Shown one piece after another: positions 1 to 10,699 of a stretch of 64,000 nt of DNA. This stretch comes from Rhinopomastus cyanomelas (lineage: Eukaryota; Chordata; Aves; Bucerotiformes; Rhinopomastidae). How positions within the stretch are numbered: the first letter of the stretch is position 1; every line of letters starts with the position of its first letter. The DNA is taken from assembly GCA_013400115.1 (NCBI GenBank), contig VXBP01001824.1, positions 45,829-109,828 of the forward strand, read 5' to 3'. Under the pieces are notes generated by a model. That model was not told the DNA's origin. It did no database searches and saw only the letters and a list, made by a program, of their open reading frames with translations. The position numbers were made by a program, and so were the translations under genes.

Positions 1-230
1 AGGTAATGTGTCTTGTTTGAAGTCATCATGTGAGAACTTCTGCTTTGCTCAGTGGATCGCCCACCACTTGGTGTGACTTATGAATCTAATAACCCTTTGC
101 AATATCCGCAAACTTAGACTCTCCGCCACCTTGGTGCTAAAGGAGACAGAACGCAACTGGCAGGGACTTTTAAAAAACCTATAGATTTACGCAAACGCCT
201 GAGCTCAGAGTCACGTTTCCCTTTGAGTTC

Positions 231-238
231 TTACGTGA
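231..238 (+). promoter_or_regulatory. CRE/PAR-bZIP-like site TTACGTGA
   Basis: The octamer TTACGTGA lies about 45 bp upstream of the TATA box at 279. It resembles binding sites of CREB/ATF and PAR-bZIP factors. The position in front of a TATA box and a CpG-rich candidate exon fits a core-proximal activator site. A single short match is weak evidence on its own. Confidence 0.3.
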
Positions 239-278
239 TCTTAATGAATGAATGAGAGGGGGTTACCCATGAACACGC

Positions 279-286
279 TATAAAAA
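279..286 (+). promoter_or_regulatory. TATA box of a candidate promoter
   Basis: TATAAAAA is followed by GC-rich sequence beginning about 25-30 bp downstream, so transcription would start near 305-315. A consensus splice donor follows at 465. TATA box, CpG-rich leader and donor in the right order and spacing are what a promoter with a first exon would show. No transcript is available to confirm it. Confidence 0.45.
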
Positions 287-309
287 CGTGATTGCAGCCG
301 CCTCCTAGG

Positions 310-464
310 AAACCGGAGTGGGACAGAAAGTTCCCGAGGAAAGAAAGTCCTTCCCGGGCGGGCAGCGAGCCCCGGCTCCCGGCCCTTCCTGCTCCTTCCA
401 CCGCCCGGCTGGCAGCGGAGGCTGTGCCAGCCAGCCCGGCCCCGGAGATTTGCCTTGGGCTCAG
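310..464 (+). other. Candidate non-coding first exon with splice donor
   Basis: The exon would begin about 30 bp after the TATA box and end at CAG, directly followed by GTAAGG at 465-470, a consensus-strength donor. The 155-bp stretch is CpG-rich and contains no ATG, so it would be a 5' untranslated exon or part of a long non-coding RNA. The open frame running through it starts with GTG and crosses the donor, so it is not taken as coding. The next exon is not recognised and may lie beyond the window. The start is inferred from spacing only. Confidence 0.4.
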
Positions 465-808
465 GTAAGGAAACATCTGCCTGCTTTTTCAAACGTCACG
501 TTCACATGGGAAGCGCTCCAGGGACTTGTTGAATGCCACAAAGAACAACCGGGCACACTAGCCAAGTTGGGCAACCTTTGGACCCCCACCTCGCCTCAGA
601 CGCATTTTACCTCCCGAGCCCTGCTCTACCCCGTCCGGGAGCCGCAGCCCCGCTCCGAGGAGGAGAAGAGGTTGTCGTATCCCAGCAGAGGGACCTGCCT
701 GCCTCTCGCCCTCCCGNCTAAGGCTCGCAAAGTCCTCGCCCCCCCGCTTTGTGCCCCTTATCTCAGGTTTAGGTATCAGGGAACTGAACGAGCGAGGAGC
801 GTGTGTGT

Positions 809-836
809 GGGGCGGGGAGCGGGGCGGTGGGGCGGG
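809..836. promoter_or_regulatory. Cluster of three GC boxes (Sp1-type)
   Basis: GGGGCGGGG at 809-817, GGGGCGG at 821-827 and GGGGCGGG at 829-836 are three consecutive Sp/KLF-type GC boxes. They lie about 30 bp before a CCAAT box. Such a module is typical of TATA-less, often bidirectional, promoters. Confidence 0.5.
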
Positions 837-863
837 TTTCTCTGCCTTCCGAGGAGCCACTTA

Positions 864-871
864 GCCAATGG
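864..871 (+). promoter_or_regulatory. CCAAT box
   Basis: GCCAATGG matches the NF-Y core (CCAAT at 865-869) and lies downstream of the GC-box cluster. Together they suggest a second start region, possibly near 920-960 on the plus strand or upstream on the minus strand. The direction cannot be settled from sequence. Confidence 0.4.
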
Positions 872-1099
872 GCTCTCCAAAGTTAGTGGCTGCTGTCCCT
901 CATTACAAGGAAAAAGCAAGACGAAGAGGCAGAAGCTCCCTGCCTGCTCCCTTTCTCTGCTCGTGGACGGTTACAATTGCATTGACGGGCTGCACCTCTT
1001 CAGAGAGCCCTTTTCCCTCCCCTCTCCCGAGTGCCAGGTACCTCTGCCCGGGAGCGAAAGCAAGCTGCCTCTTCCATGACAACCACTTATGTTGATCCA

Positions 1100-4000
1100 T
1101 GCAATAACCAGCAGATGCTGCCCTAAGACTGGTACAGCTGGTACCTCCCTGCCTCGGCTGTCCTCGGGGCAAGGTGTTAGAAGAAAAGTCAAGGGGTCTC
1201 CAGCAAAGCTGCCTCGAAGAGAACCGCTGAATCCCTTCACGGGCATCACATCTCTGTATGACATGGAACAGGCAGTGCTGTTCAGAGAGGCTATTGCTGA
1301 TGTAAGGCTGCACCCAACAGATCACCCTATCAGTTGTTACCTGAGCCATGTCCTTAGCTATTGATCTTCAGGCAGGGAGCTGAAGTTTTCTTCCAGCACT
1401 TGGGAGAACTCATACTTTGTGTCAATACCTCCTACTTACTGTGGGTACTAGTTGGGAACGCCACTTTTACAGCTACATCAATGAAAAAAGAAATCAGATG
1501 TTTCAACAAGTGGGCTCGCAGCAAGTTCTGCTTTCTCCCAGTCTTGCCCAGATCCTGCCTCTCTCTCAGGGGAGTACGAAAATGGTGGTAGTATCTGCCA
1601 ATAGTGCTAACTCACATGGTTCATGTTTTGGCTTTACTTAAAAGAAACTTAAAAGTTTCTAACTCCATGGACTCCTCAGCAGTTTTGGACAGAGAGAACT
1701 TTACAAACTTGCTATATCAGTTATAAAGGTACTTCTTCATTGTTGTTTCATAGGTCAGGAAACACAGTCCCTCATTGAGAAAGTAATCCCAGCTGAATAA
1801 CCCATAAGGAAATATTTTATCGCAGCACCCTTTCTCCCCCACTCCTCATCTCATTAACTGCTGGATATTTTCATTTTCTGATGAAGGTCTTGGTTGGTAA
1901 AAATACCTAGAGGAAACCTTTGCCAGGTCACAGTATCATATTGATGTAATGGCATTAAACTTAGAAGAAAGACTTCCACTAAAGCTTCCCAGGAGATCCA
2001 CAGCAGGAACTGGACACACTATCATTTCATTCCTGTCTGGCTTTGTTTTCCAGGGCAAGTCAACAGGGGCTGCCAGTAATGCTAAAGCAGGGTCCTGCCA
2101 ATAGGACCACAAGCAGAGATGCTCCTTTCGAGAGCTGACTGAAGAGCTCCCACTTAATACTTCTGCTTAGGATAAACCAACATGACTCTACCCCTTCACT
2201 GGGGATAGGCAGTAGATGGTAGCCCATCCAGGGCTAGTTGGACTAAATTAAACACATCTTTGCTGAGGAGATGGTTTGCTTTTCATTGTTTCAAGTGACA
2301 TCAGCCTGCAGTAATTAATGAAAAAAACAGGCGCAGTAATCAACAGAGTGGTGCCAAAGCATATGAAGGAACAAGTGGTCATTGGCAAAGTAATACAAGA
2401 TGCTGTAGAGCATGGGAATTATCTGACAGGAAAGGAGGGAGTGGTAACATAAAGCAATCACTGTCCTTTCCTTGTGGTGCCATTCCTTGGTGAGATAAGA
2501 ACCCAAGTCATTCCGAGGGACCAGAACAGAAGTCAGGACATCAGTTGGTGCACAAAAAGTGTGGGGTTACTAGCAGACAACTGAGAGAGATTTCTGCAAG
2601 AAATGCATTAAAAAGGGAATGGAGTACAATTAAACCTAGATGTCTGTTTCTTTTCCCTACATCTTGGTTCTAACTGTGCTTTTTAACTCTAGAAGGGTTG
2701 ATGCCTTGGCCTTGGCCTTGGGAGATCCAGCCATGCAAAATCGCTTGCTTTGAGTAGGTGTGGAGAATTCGTCTCCCTCGTTACCATAGAGGGTCATGAC
2801 CGATTTAAAGTTACCCATTTGAGATGTCATGCACTGAGTAAAAGTTGGGACTAGTGAGCAGAGTTTGGTCTGCAGTGCAAAACTAATAATCAGGTGGTCT
2901 GTGTACAGGGTGTTGAAACGGGATAGCTGCTAGTTTTTGCCAGAAGGACATGGCTCAGAGTTTGCTACGTTCAGGTAGTTCATACATATAAGGCAATGTA
3001 CATCTCATGTTCCAAGTCTGTTTATCTTGGATTTACCAGACGAAGTATACAGCTGTAGGACTTGACTTCAGTAGGTCTACTCATATGTAAATAGTGACAT
3101 AACTGTTTAGCAGATGAAGCCTAATTAAGCGGGAATCAGTCATACATTTTCCCCTTCTCTTAGACAAAAGAATGTGAAGAACACTGCAGAAGCATTGCTA
3201 GAAAGTCTCAGTGCCTTAAACCATCCTGCCAAACACTCCCAAATCCTAAGTGAGCTGTGAACCTTCCTTCCCTGCCTTAAAACATCTTTGAAAACAAAGA
3301 GCTATTGCTGGTTGGCTTTCTCACATGCTTGAAAAAGATGTGTGGATGACTGCTAATGCTAAGCACATGGCTTACATCCAGTATGCATGGGCCGCTGCCT
3401 CAGAGATCCCTGAAAACCTGCCTGAGCTACCGGCATTATCAATCTGAGCAGCATCAGATGATAACAGTAGCTGTCAACTTTATGGAGACACTTCTGAAAT
3501 AAGAGCCATGTGACGTCATTGCTGGTGTGAAACAGGGCTGCCAGCTTCTCTCCGTGCCAGCAATCTAATGGTGTGCTTGAAGGAAAGGTTCCCTGGGGTC
3601 GCTGTGTACTAGTTTGGCTGGTAACCTCTTGAATCTTCAGCCGGCGGTTTGGCACCTGCTGTGCTACTGCCTAGAGGGTAAATATCATCCTCTCTGTACA
3701 GATTCAGGGTAGTCTCCCATTTTCTGCCTGATCTCCTCCTGGAGATTTCCCAGCTCTGATATACCCATCTTCTCCCGGATCTTCAAGCTGCAAGTGTTAG
3801 CAGTCTTTCACTCTGCCTCCTCCCTCCCTGTAAGAGTTTTCCTTTCTTTCTGAGCCTACTCATCTTCAAACTGCTCCCAACTGCGTATATTCCATGCTGG
3901 TAACATGCAGATGAACATCGTAGTCATGAGCCCACTCAGATACTAAACAAGCCTCCCACCAATGCCTAGTCCTCCTTTAAAGTGCTAGAACATTTCAGCT

Positions 4001-4294
4001 TGCTTTCAGTCTCCTGAAAGCACCAGGAAATCCTCTGGAGGAGGCAGGCAGCAGCAGGTGTTCCTGCCGTGTTTGAACGGCTCAGCATGCGCTCACCTCC
4101 CAACACACATTTGAGGGAAGGGAGGGTGAGCCCTCCGCAAGTGGGGCAGTGTATCCATGGCCAGTATAAAGCCTTAGCTTTAGCCCACTGCAGCTCAGTG
4201 CCTCAGAAGAGGGCTGTCAGCATGAAAGGACATTTTGCATATTGATTTCTTTTAAAATCACTGCTTGTCCCAAGCTTGTGTTCATGATTAGGAA
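1100..4294. other. Unique non-coding sequence, no gene recognised
   Basis: No exon, RNA gene or transposon was recognised here. Open frames are short and lack family resemblance. A small (CCTTGG)3 repeat lies at 2704-2721. If the first-exon candidate is real, this would be its first intron. Confidence 0.5.
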
Positions 4295-4447
4295 AATCAT
4301 AGAATCATAGAATCATAGAATCATTACGGATCGGAAGGGACCTCGAAAGATCATCTAGTCCAATCCGCCTGCAACAGCAGGATCACCTAAACCAAGTCAC
4401 ACAGGAACCTGTCCAGTCGGGTCTTGAACATCTCCAGAGAAGGAGAT
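4295..4447 (-). mobile_element. CR1: CR1 LINE 3' fragment (young-type)
   Basis: Read on the minus strand, the copy ends in three tandem repeats of the CR1 tail octamer (4295-4322). It is preceded by the conserved terminal block that appears nearly unchanged in many other copies in this window. About 150 bp are kept, so it is strongly 5'-truncated, as usual for CR1. No reading frame of note remains. Confidence 0.9.
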
Positions 4448-6620
4448 GAAGGAATGAAGAGAGAGACCCAAGGGCAGCGAAAGCTTGGTGTGTCTGGGGA
4501 AACCCAGACCTGATGTAAGGCAGGACAACATCAGGCTTTTCGTCACCCAAGGTGTTTGGAGCAAACAGTCTGAGATGGGTGCCATGGCCAGTGTTCCCGC
4601 ATCGTAGTGCAGGTCAGGGTTGCAGGAAAGGTGGCTAAGGTGGAACGGAGTAGCTCTGTTGGAGCTGTGTCAGCCACCAGTCCTCTCATGCTGGGGAAAT
4701 CCTTTGCTTTGCACTTTCAGCTGGCTCTAGGTCTCTCTTCACATCACTCTCGCAGCACACTGGGGCTGTAGTGAGAATTTAAGAACAGGTCGGATGGTTT
4801 TGTGTTCAGTATCTCTTTGCCACAAACTATTGTAAAAAGTTTTGCTCAAACTACTTTTGTTATATATGGAAAATTTGTTATATATGGAAAACTTGTTGAA
4901 TTGTTTTCCTCAAACTATCCCTGATGGAATGTAGTTTGGTATCTCACCTGCCTGCATGGCACTCAGTTGGGGCAGCTGAAAAAGACAGGAGATAATGTAA
5001 TGGAAACCATTGGCCCATGTAAGTTCTCCTGGGTGACCTGAGCAAAATGAGACACTGAGTATCTCTTACTAGAAGAAAACCAAAGATAGGGAGAGAAATC
5101 AGAACCTGGAGAAAAAGGAAACACAGCAGCCATAATCTGTTACTATTGCAACCTGATTACGGGATTCATTGACATGGTGGGGGACCCTTATTTTGGTCAA
5201 TAAAGATTGTCTTGCTTCATGTAACCACAGGGAAAGTATTTGTGGATGCATCAGCCTTTTGTGTGACTCTTTCTTAAACGTCCTTTAAAATGAGCAGATA
5301 TACAGCAAGACTGGGAACAAAATAAGCTACACCCCTACCCCATCCCATTTTTTGCTTTTCTGTACAGTCCTAACTTAGTAAAAAACTCCAGCACTCCCAG
5401 TACAGGAATACCAGTACTAAAGGGGATTAGCCTTAATTGTAAGTGAAAACTAAATACATACTTCTGTTCTGTTCTAAGTTGATGTTTGATATGAAACTCC
5501 GCCAAAGCCCTTATTTCCTGACAATCAAACACCCCGTTCGCTTCCATAGGGGTTCTCAGTAGCAATTGGACATGTGTCATTGCTAAGAATAACATACCTG
5601 CCGGAGAAACTCTACGCTGAGTCAAGACAGTGCAAGGATCTGGCGTGCATCATGGCAGGATTATTAAGGGATACTGGTGACTTCTGACTAAGAACGACCC
5701 CTGACTTTGTCTCAGCCTTTATATGATGAACTCTTTCAAATAGAAATGTGTTCTCTTTAAGTCCCCTGTGTAAGAAAAGTGTGATGACAACAGGAAAAGG
5801 GGGGAGTGGAGAAACGTAGGAGAAAATACTAAGGGAAAGTAGAAATACAGAGAAGCTCTGATGAGGCTGCTGCCAAACCAAGGGAATTTAGTAAAATAAT
5901 AACCTCTGCCTATGATCCAGGCACTCGCCTTGAGTAAACTGGGGACAAAAGCCCCACCGCATGCCAGCTCTGTTTGCATCTGTCCAGTGTTTTTTTATCC
6001 CTTCATTTTCTGACTAAACTGACAAATTTTCCCCTGAGACAGTACTAACAACAGCCAGAAAACGGTGCTTCTGTTGACCTAAATAAATAAAGCTTCTCCT
6101 GTGTAAGAATTCCTGCAAGGATCCCTCACCGCGACGCACTTTGAAAACACTTACTGCAAAATGCATACGAACCCCCAGGGGACCACCAACCTGCTAGACA
6201 CTGTGGTCTCACTATCCCAGTTTGGCAATTGAGGCTGAGAGCTTTTCAAATAGGCTGCTGAAGGAAATGGTGGTGCTCAGGGTAAGAATTCTGCTGCTGC
6301 ATCAGGCCCCGGATCCCACTGGTAGACCTTCCCCTTAGAGCTGGAGTTGTGTGCCTGGCTTAGGGCTAAGAGCTGTTGGCACACACAGGGCTTTAACCAC
6401 CTGCACTGTCCTAGGTGGTTAGCGTGATTTGCTGCCTCAGGCTGGGCTGACACCGATGCTTAAGTTTTTGTTAGGATCATTCACTGCTGTTAATGAGAGC
6501 AGTTGCATGCTATACAGAATGGATCTCTTTAGATGATCCATGTGTTGGACCTATTGTTGAGTTAGATCTGTTGTTCTTAATCCACCCTACTGCAGTGGTG
6601 GAGCAGAGATTCCTTTCCAA
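4448..6620. other. Unique non-coding sequence with a small tandem duplication
   Basis: No gene or transposon recognised. At 4856-4892 an 18-bp AT-rich unit (core TTGTTATATATGGAAAA) occurs twice in tandem. The flanks carry a second pair of similar words (CTCAAACTA at about 4845 and 4910), so a slightly longer local duplication is possible. Confidence 0.5.
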
Positions 6621-6873
6621 AATCATGGGATCACAGAATCACTTCTATTTGAAGAGATCTTTTAAGATCATCAGGTCCAACCATTAACCCAGCACTGGCA
6701 GGACACTACTAAACTATGTCCCGAAGCACCACATCTACATGTTTTTTAAGTACCTCCAGGATAGTGACTCTGCCACTGCCTTGGGCAGCCTAGTGCAATG
6801 TCAAATGGGTCCTCCAGTGAAGAAATTCTTCCTAATATCCTATCTGAACCTCCCCTGGCACAACTTGCAGGGA
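6621..6873 (-). mobile_element. CR1: CR1 LINE 3' fragment (old subfamily)
   Basis: The minus strand carries a diverged CR1 3' end. Recognisable blocks in order are the tail, the pre-tail block, the stretch opposite the end of ORF2 and the part encoding the last ORF2 segment. It differs from the young copies in the block near 6722-6745, which resembles the copies at 9338 and 26386, suggesting an older subfamily. Frames are broken. Confidence 0.8.
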
Positions 6874-8043
6874 TTTCAATGACCTGCCTAAACATAGGGG
6901 CAAGTCTAGAGGAAAATTTCAAGGAAGCTTATTTAGGATCTGGCTGGAAATGCGTCAACACCAGCAATGTTAGAGCTTCTTGGTAAAAAACATCATTTGC
7001 GCCTCCTACTTTCTATCTGGATCACAGATCTGAAGGTGGTTTTGTTACAGACCACATATTGCTGCAGCATCCTTCCTTTTGCTCCATTAACCCGTCAAGA
7101 AGGTTGGCCCTCAGCAACACCTCCTGTGAGTGGCGACTGGCAAGTCTGGTCCAGCAGAGATGACAAAGCTGGTTTTAGTTGCTCCAAGACTTGGAGACAG
7201 AGTGGCAAAGAAGGGGCATTATTTTTGCTTAGTTCTCCCTGGCATGCTCTCCTCTTGCCTGAAAGATGTTCTTCTGCACGGGCTCTGAGTCAGTGCCTTC
7301 CTGACATGGAACCTACCTGAGATGCCTGTAGGTGTGCAGATGTCATTGTGAATGAATCTGCTTCAGCCATGCAAGCCCTTTCTGCCTTTCATCACCTTTA
7401 CTGGAGCTGAACTAAATATAAGCTATAAATTCTCCCCTCTGCTTGTTTTTTTAACCCCCCATACAGTGTCCTATTCAAATTGCCCCTCAGAAGCCGAAGT
7501 AACTTTTGTTTGTGGCCTGGAGAACTTTATTGAATGAGTGTATCTAGAAGTGTTTCTAACACTGAACAGCACAAAACCTCCATGACTACTTCTAGTGGCT
7601 CTCTGTTACTGAACTGAAAATATTTTAATAGCCTGAAAGATCTGTCAGTGTACAGGGCCGGGTCTGCACGATTTATAGCACATTTAAATATTTTGACATT
7701 GGTACCCAAGACTGAAATGCAAGATTTCTCTTTTGTATCTCCGAGCATTTGAACACACTTCTGGGAACACTTACCTTTATGATGAAAACAGGGTTTTCTA
7801 GCATGAAGTGGTGATTTCAGCTTAAGTGCAACCATATGCATCTTAGGACAGGGGCCTTTGGTTATAAATAACTGTTTAATGTAAAGGATCTTTCACAATG
7901 TAAGTATCAAAACCCACCATATACCAGCTTCCTCAGAGAAAACGAGATAAAAGAGAAGAGTACAGCTTCTATCGTTAAGAAGAAATACTTTGAAGCACAT
8001 TTGCAAACAGAGATGTTTTAAATGAAAATTATATAAATGTCAA
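6874..8043. other. Unique non-coding sequence
   Basis: Nothing recognised beyond short chance open frames. The sequence becomes AT-rich just before the CR1 copy at 8044. Confidence 0.5.
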
Positions 8044-8519
8044 GGGGGATGTGGAGCTGCTGGAGGGAGTCCAACATAGGGCAATGGGGATGATGAAGGA
8101 AGTGGAGCACCTCCGTTATGAGGAAAGGCTGAGGGAGCTGGGTCTCTTGAGCTTGGAGAAGAGGAGAATGAGGGGTGACCTCATTAACGTCTATAAATAT
8201 TTGAGGGGTGGCTGTCAGGAGGATGGAGCCGGGCTCTTCTCAGTGTCATTTAGTGATAGGACAAGGGGCAATGGGTGTGAGCTGGAATATAGGAGGTTCC
8301 ACATAAATATGAGAAGGAACTTCTTCACATTGAGGGTGACAGAGCACTGGAACAGTCTGTCCAGGGGGGTTGTGGAGTCTCCCTCACTGGAGATATTCAA
8401 GACCCACCTGGATGTGTTCCTGTGTGACTTGGTCTAGGTGATCCTGCTGTGTCAGGGGGATTGGACTACATGATCTTTCGAGGTCCCTTCCAATCCCTAA
8501 TTATTCTACGATTCTGTGA
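8044..8519 (+). mobile_element. CR1: CR1 LINE 3' copy, about 475 bp (young-type)
   Basis: This plus-strand copy is 5'-truncated within the last part of ORF2. It runs through the ORF2 stop codon, the short 3' untranslated region and the tail octamers. It closely resembles the copies at 35598, 51966, 56134 and 63379, which points to one recently active subfamily. Confidence 0.92.
8051..8437 (+). pseudogene. C-terminal fragment of CR1 ORF2 protein
   Basis: A 128-codon open frame encodes the extreme C terminus of the CR1 ORF2 polyprotein, downstream of the reverse transcriptase domain. Recognisable landmarks are YEERLRELGL near residue 24, a KYLRGGCQEDGAGLFS-type block near 49-64, HINMRRNFF near 83 and the terminal THLDVFLCDLV. 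No catalytic motifs lie in this part. The frame is undamaged to its natural stop, which suggests a fairly recent insertion. The ATG is only an internal methionine of the truncated protein, so this is a dead fragment rather than a gene. Confidence 0.85.
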
Positions 8520-9337
8520 CAACAGAGATGTGGGAAACTGCATACCAAATCTGCTTGATTTACTGAGCCTGCCTCTCTTGTTGTGGGTTACAGCAGGTCC
8601 CATCTAGTTTACCTAATGACTGGGGGTTAATAATGCTGTTAAACCTGATTCCACACAACTACACCGATAACATATCCCTGGATCTGTACAGCACATATCC
8701 TCATCAGGAGAAACTTTGCATTCCATTATTTCCTTTCAGGCAAAGAGCTCAAATATTTAAAGAACCCAAATTAATCTTTACTGGCTTTGAGGGACATTTC
8801 TGTGTCCATTTTACAAAAAGGAAAACTGAGGCAGAGAACATTTAAACTGCCAGTAAATGACTCTGATAGTGCTGCTCAGTCCCTAAGCAGTTTGCCCACA
8901 ATAATAATGCCGGTCAAGATTTGGCAGTCCCAACACTTTTTTCTAAGAAGTATGTAATGCCTCTTCTTCTGTGCCCACTGGGTCCATTACTTTGACACTG
9001 GGAAAAGATCCACATGAAAATACTTGTATCACGGTATGAAGGATGCGCACTCGCCTAACAACAAAACACTGGCAAGGAACAGTTCTCTGTTGGGGGTAAA
9101 ACGACTCGTCCCATTTGTACATAGCCCAGAAGAAAAGGCAGAGGACTTGAGCAAACAGTGAGACAATAGCTATCAGATTTGCCAGCTCTTAAGATGCCTT
9201 GGACTTTCATAGTCTACCCTGAACATCTATATTTGCCTGTGGGTCACAGTGTGTTTCCTGTGCATTTACCCCACGGTCTGCACCCCGCAACAGTGAATTG
9301 GGAAGAAGTCTTATGGAAGAGCTGTGAAATCAGAGAA
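8520..9337. other. Unique non-coding sequence
   Basis: No gene, RNA or transposon recognised between two CR1 insertions. Confidence 0.5.
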
Positions 9338-9485
9338 GAGAATCAGAGAATCATGTAGGTAGGAAAAGACCTTTAGGATCATAGAGTCCAGTTGTAAACC
9401 CAACACGGCCAACTCCACCACTAAACCGTATCCCACAGCACCACATCTCCACGTCTTTAAATAAATCCAGGGACTCCCCAGCTTC
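9338..9485 (-). mobile_element. CR1: CR1 LINE 3' fragment (old subfamily)
   Basis: About 150 bp of a minus-strand CR1 3' end. Its 5'-truncated side nearly touches the truncated side of the plus-strand copy that starts about 10 bp to the right, giving a head-to-head pair. It belongs to the same older type as 6621 and 26386. Confidence 0.75.
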
Positions 9486-9496
9486 TCCAATTCAAT

Positions 9497-9975
9497 AAAG
9501 ATTAAATTGGGTTGCTGGAGAGGGTGCAGAAAAGGGTGACGAAGCTGATGGAGGGCCCTAGACAGCAAGTCTGATGAGAAGAGGCTGAGGGAGGTAGGAC
9601 TGCTTAGCCTGAGGAAGAGGAGGCTGAGGGGAGATCTTCTTGGCCGCTACAACTACCTGAATGGTACATTGTAGACAGGTGGGTGCTGGTCTGTTCTCAA
9701 AGGTCATTAATGATAGAACAAGAGGGCCTGGCCTCAAGCTGCTCCTGGGGAGGGTTACACTAGCCATTAGGAATAAAATTTTCACTGAAAGAGTGGTCAG
9801 GCCTTGGAACAGGATTCCCAAACTGGAGTCACCATCCCTGGATGTGTTTAAAGATTGTTTAGATGTGATACTTAGAGATCTGGTCTAGTGGTGAACTTGG
9901 TAGAGTTGGGTTATTTGTTGAACTTGATGATCCAAATTGTTTTTTCCAACGTGAATGATAATATGATTCCTTGAG
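9497..9975 (+). mobile_element. CR1: CR1 LINE 3' copy, about 480 bp (diverged)
   Basis: The plus-strand copy covers the end of ORF2 and the 3' untranslated region, ending in degenerate tail octamers near 9955-9975. The open stretch 9661-9888 encodes the last ORF2 segment (RVVRPWNRIP, then FKDCLDVILRDLV). Upstream parts are shifted out of frame. The 3' end lies against the next, minus-strand, CR1. Confidence 0.82.
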
Positions 9976-9989
9976 CAGCCTTTATCAAG

Positions 9990-10650
9990 ACTTGACAGCC
10001 ATTTTAGTGAAGACTTTTTTCCTCAAAGCAAATCAAAATCTCTCCTAGCACAATTTGAGGCCAGTTCCTCTTATCCTGACACTTGTTGCATCAGAGAAGT
10101 GACCAACACCCACTTCTTTGCAACCTCTTTTCAGGAAGATTTTTAGAGACCGAGAAAGTCTCCGCTGAGCTTTTCTCCAGACTGAACAACCCTAGTTCCT
10201 GTCAGCAGTTCTCATAGCACCTTGTACTCCAGACCCTTCACCAGCTTCATTGCCCTTCCCTGGATACTCCCAAGATGCCCTTCCCGAGATGCTGCAGCAT
10301 CTCAATGTTCTTCTTGGAGTGAGTGGCCCAAAACTGAACACAGTGCTTGAGATGTGGCCTCGGGTATAACGGAATTATCGTTTCCCTGCTACTGCTGGCC
10401 AAGCTGTTTATAATAAAGGCCAGAATGTTGTTGGCCTTCTTGCTGACCTGAGCACTCTGTGGGCTCCTATTCAGCCAGGTGTCACCTGAGACTTCCAGGC
10501 CCTTTTCTATTGAGCAGCTTCTGGCCACTCTTCCCCAAGTCCGTAGTGCTGCATTGGGTCGTTGCGCAGGTGCAGGACCTGGCATCTGGCCGCGATGAAC
10601 CTCATACCATTGGCCTTAGCCCACCAGTCCAGCCTGTCTAGACCCACCCC
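9990..10650 (-). mobile_element. CR1: CR1 LINE internal/3' part, old and lacking its tail
   Basis: The minus strand matches the CR1 ORF2 C-terminal region from the segment after the catalytic FADD motif down to the last ORF2 block. The landmark equivalent to 'aggctgga.tgggc..aggccaa' lies at about 10605-10640. The usual tail and pre-tail block are missing at the left end, where the copy at 9497 ends, so it may have been trimmed or interrupted by that insertion. Many indels break the frame. Confidence 0.78.
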
Positions 10651-10699
10651 GTAGGGCCTCCCTGGTGCCTGCTCTCTGTTGGTGGTCAGGTACCCTTCT

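Larger units (their letters stand above)
300..880. promoter_or_regulatory. CpG-island-like promoter block
   Basis: CpG dinucleotides are dense across roughly 310-450 and 590-870, unlike the CpG-poor remainder of the window. The block contains the TATA box/donor module at its left end and three GC boxes plus a CCAAT box at its right end. This is the usual make-up of a vertebrate promoter region and could serve transcripts in either direction. One undetermined base lies at 717. The gene served is not identifiable from this sequence. Confidence 0.6.

Noticed and set aside
318..1079. 253-codon open frame across the CpG-rich block
   Set aside because: It begins with GTG, has no ATG in the candidate exon, runs straight across a strong splice donor and includes an undetermined base. 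GC-rich DNA readily gives long chance frames.
9338..9975. One CR1 with a 5' inversion
   Set aside because: Both parts contain a CR1 3' end, so they must be two separate insertions.
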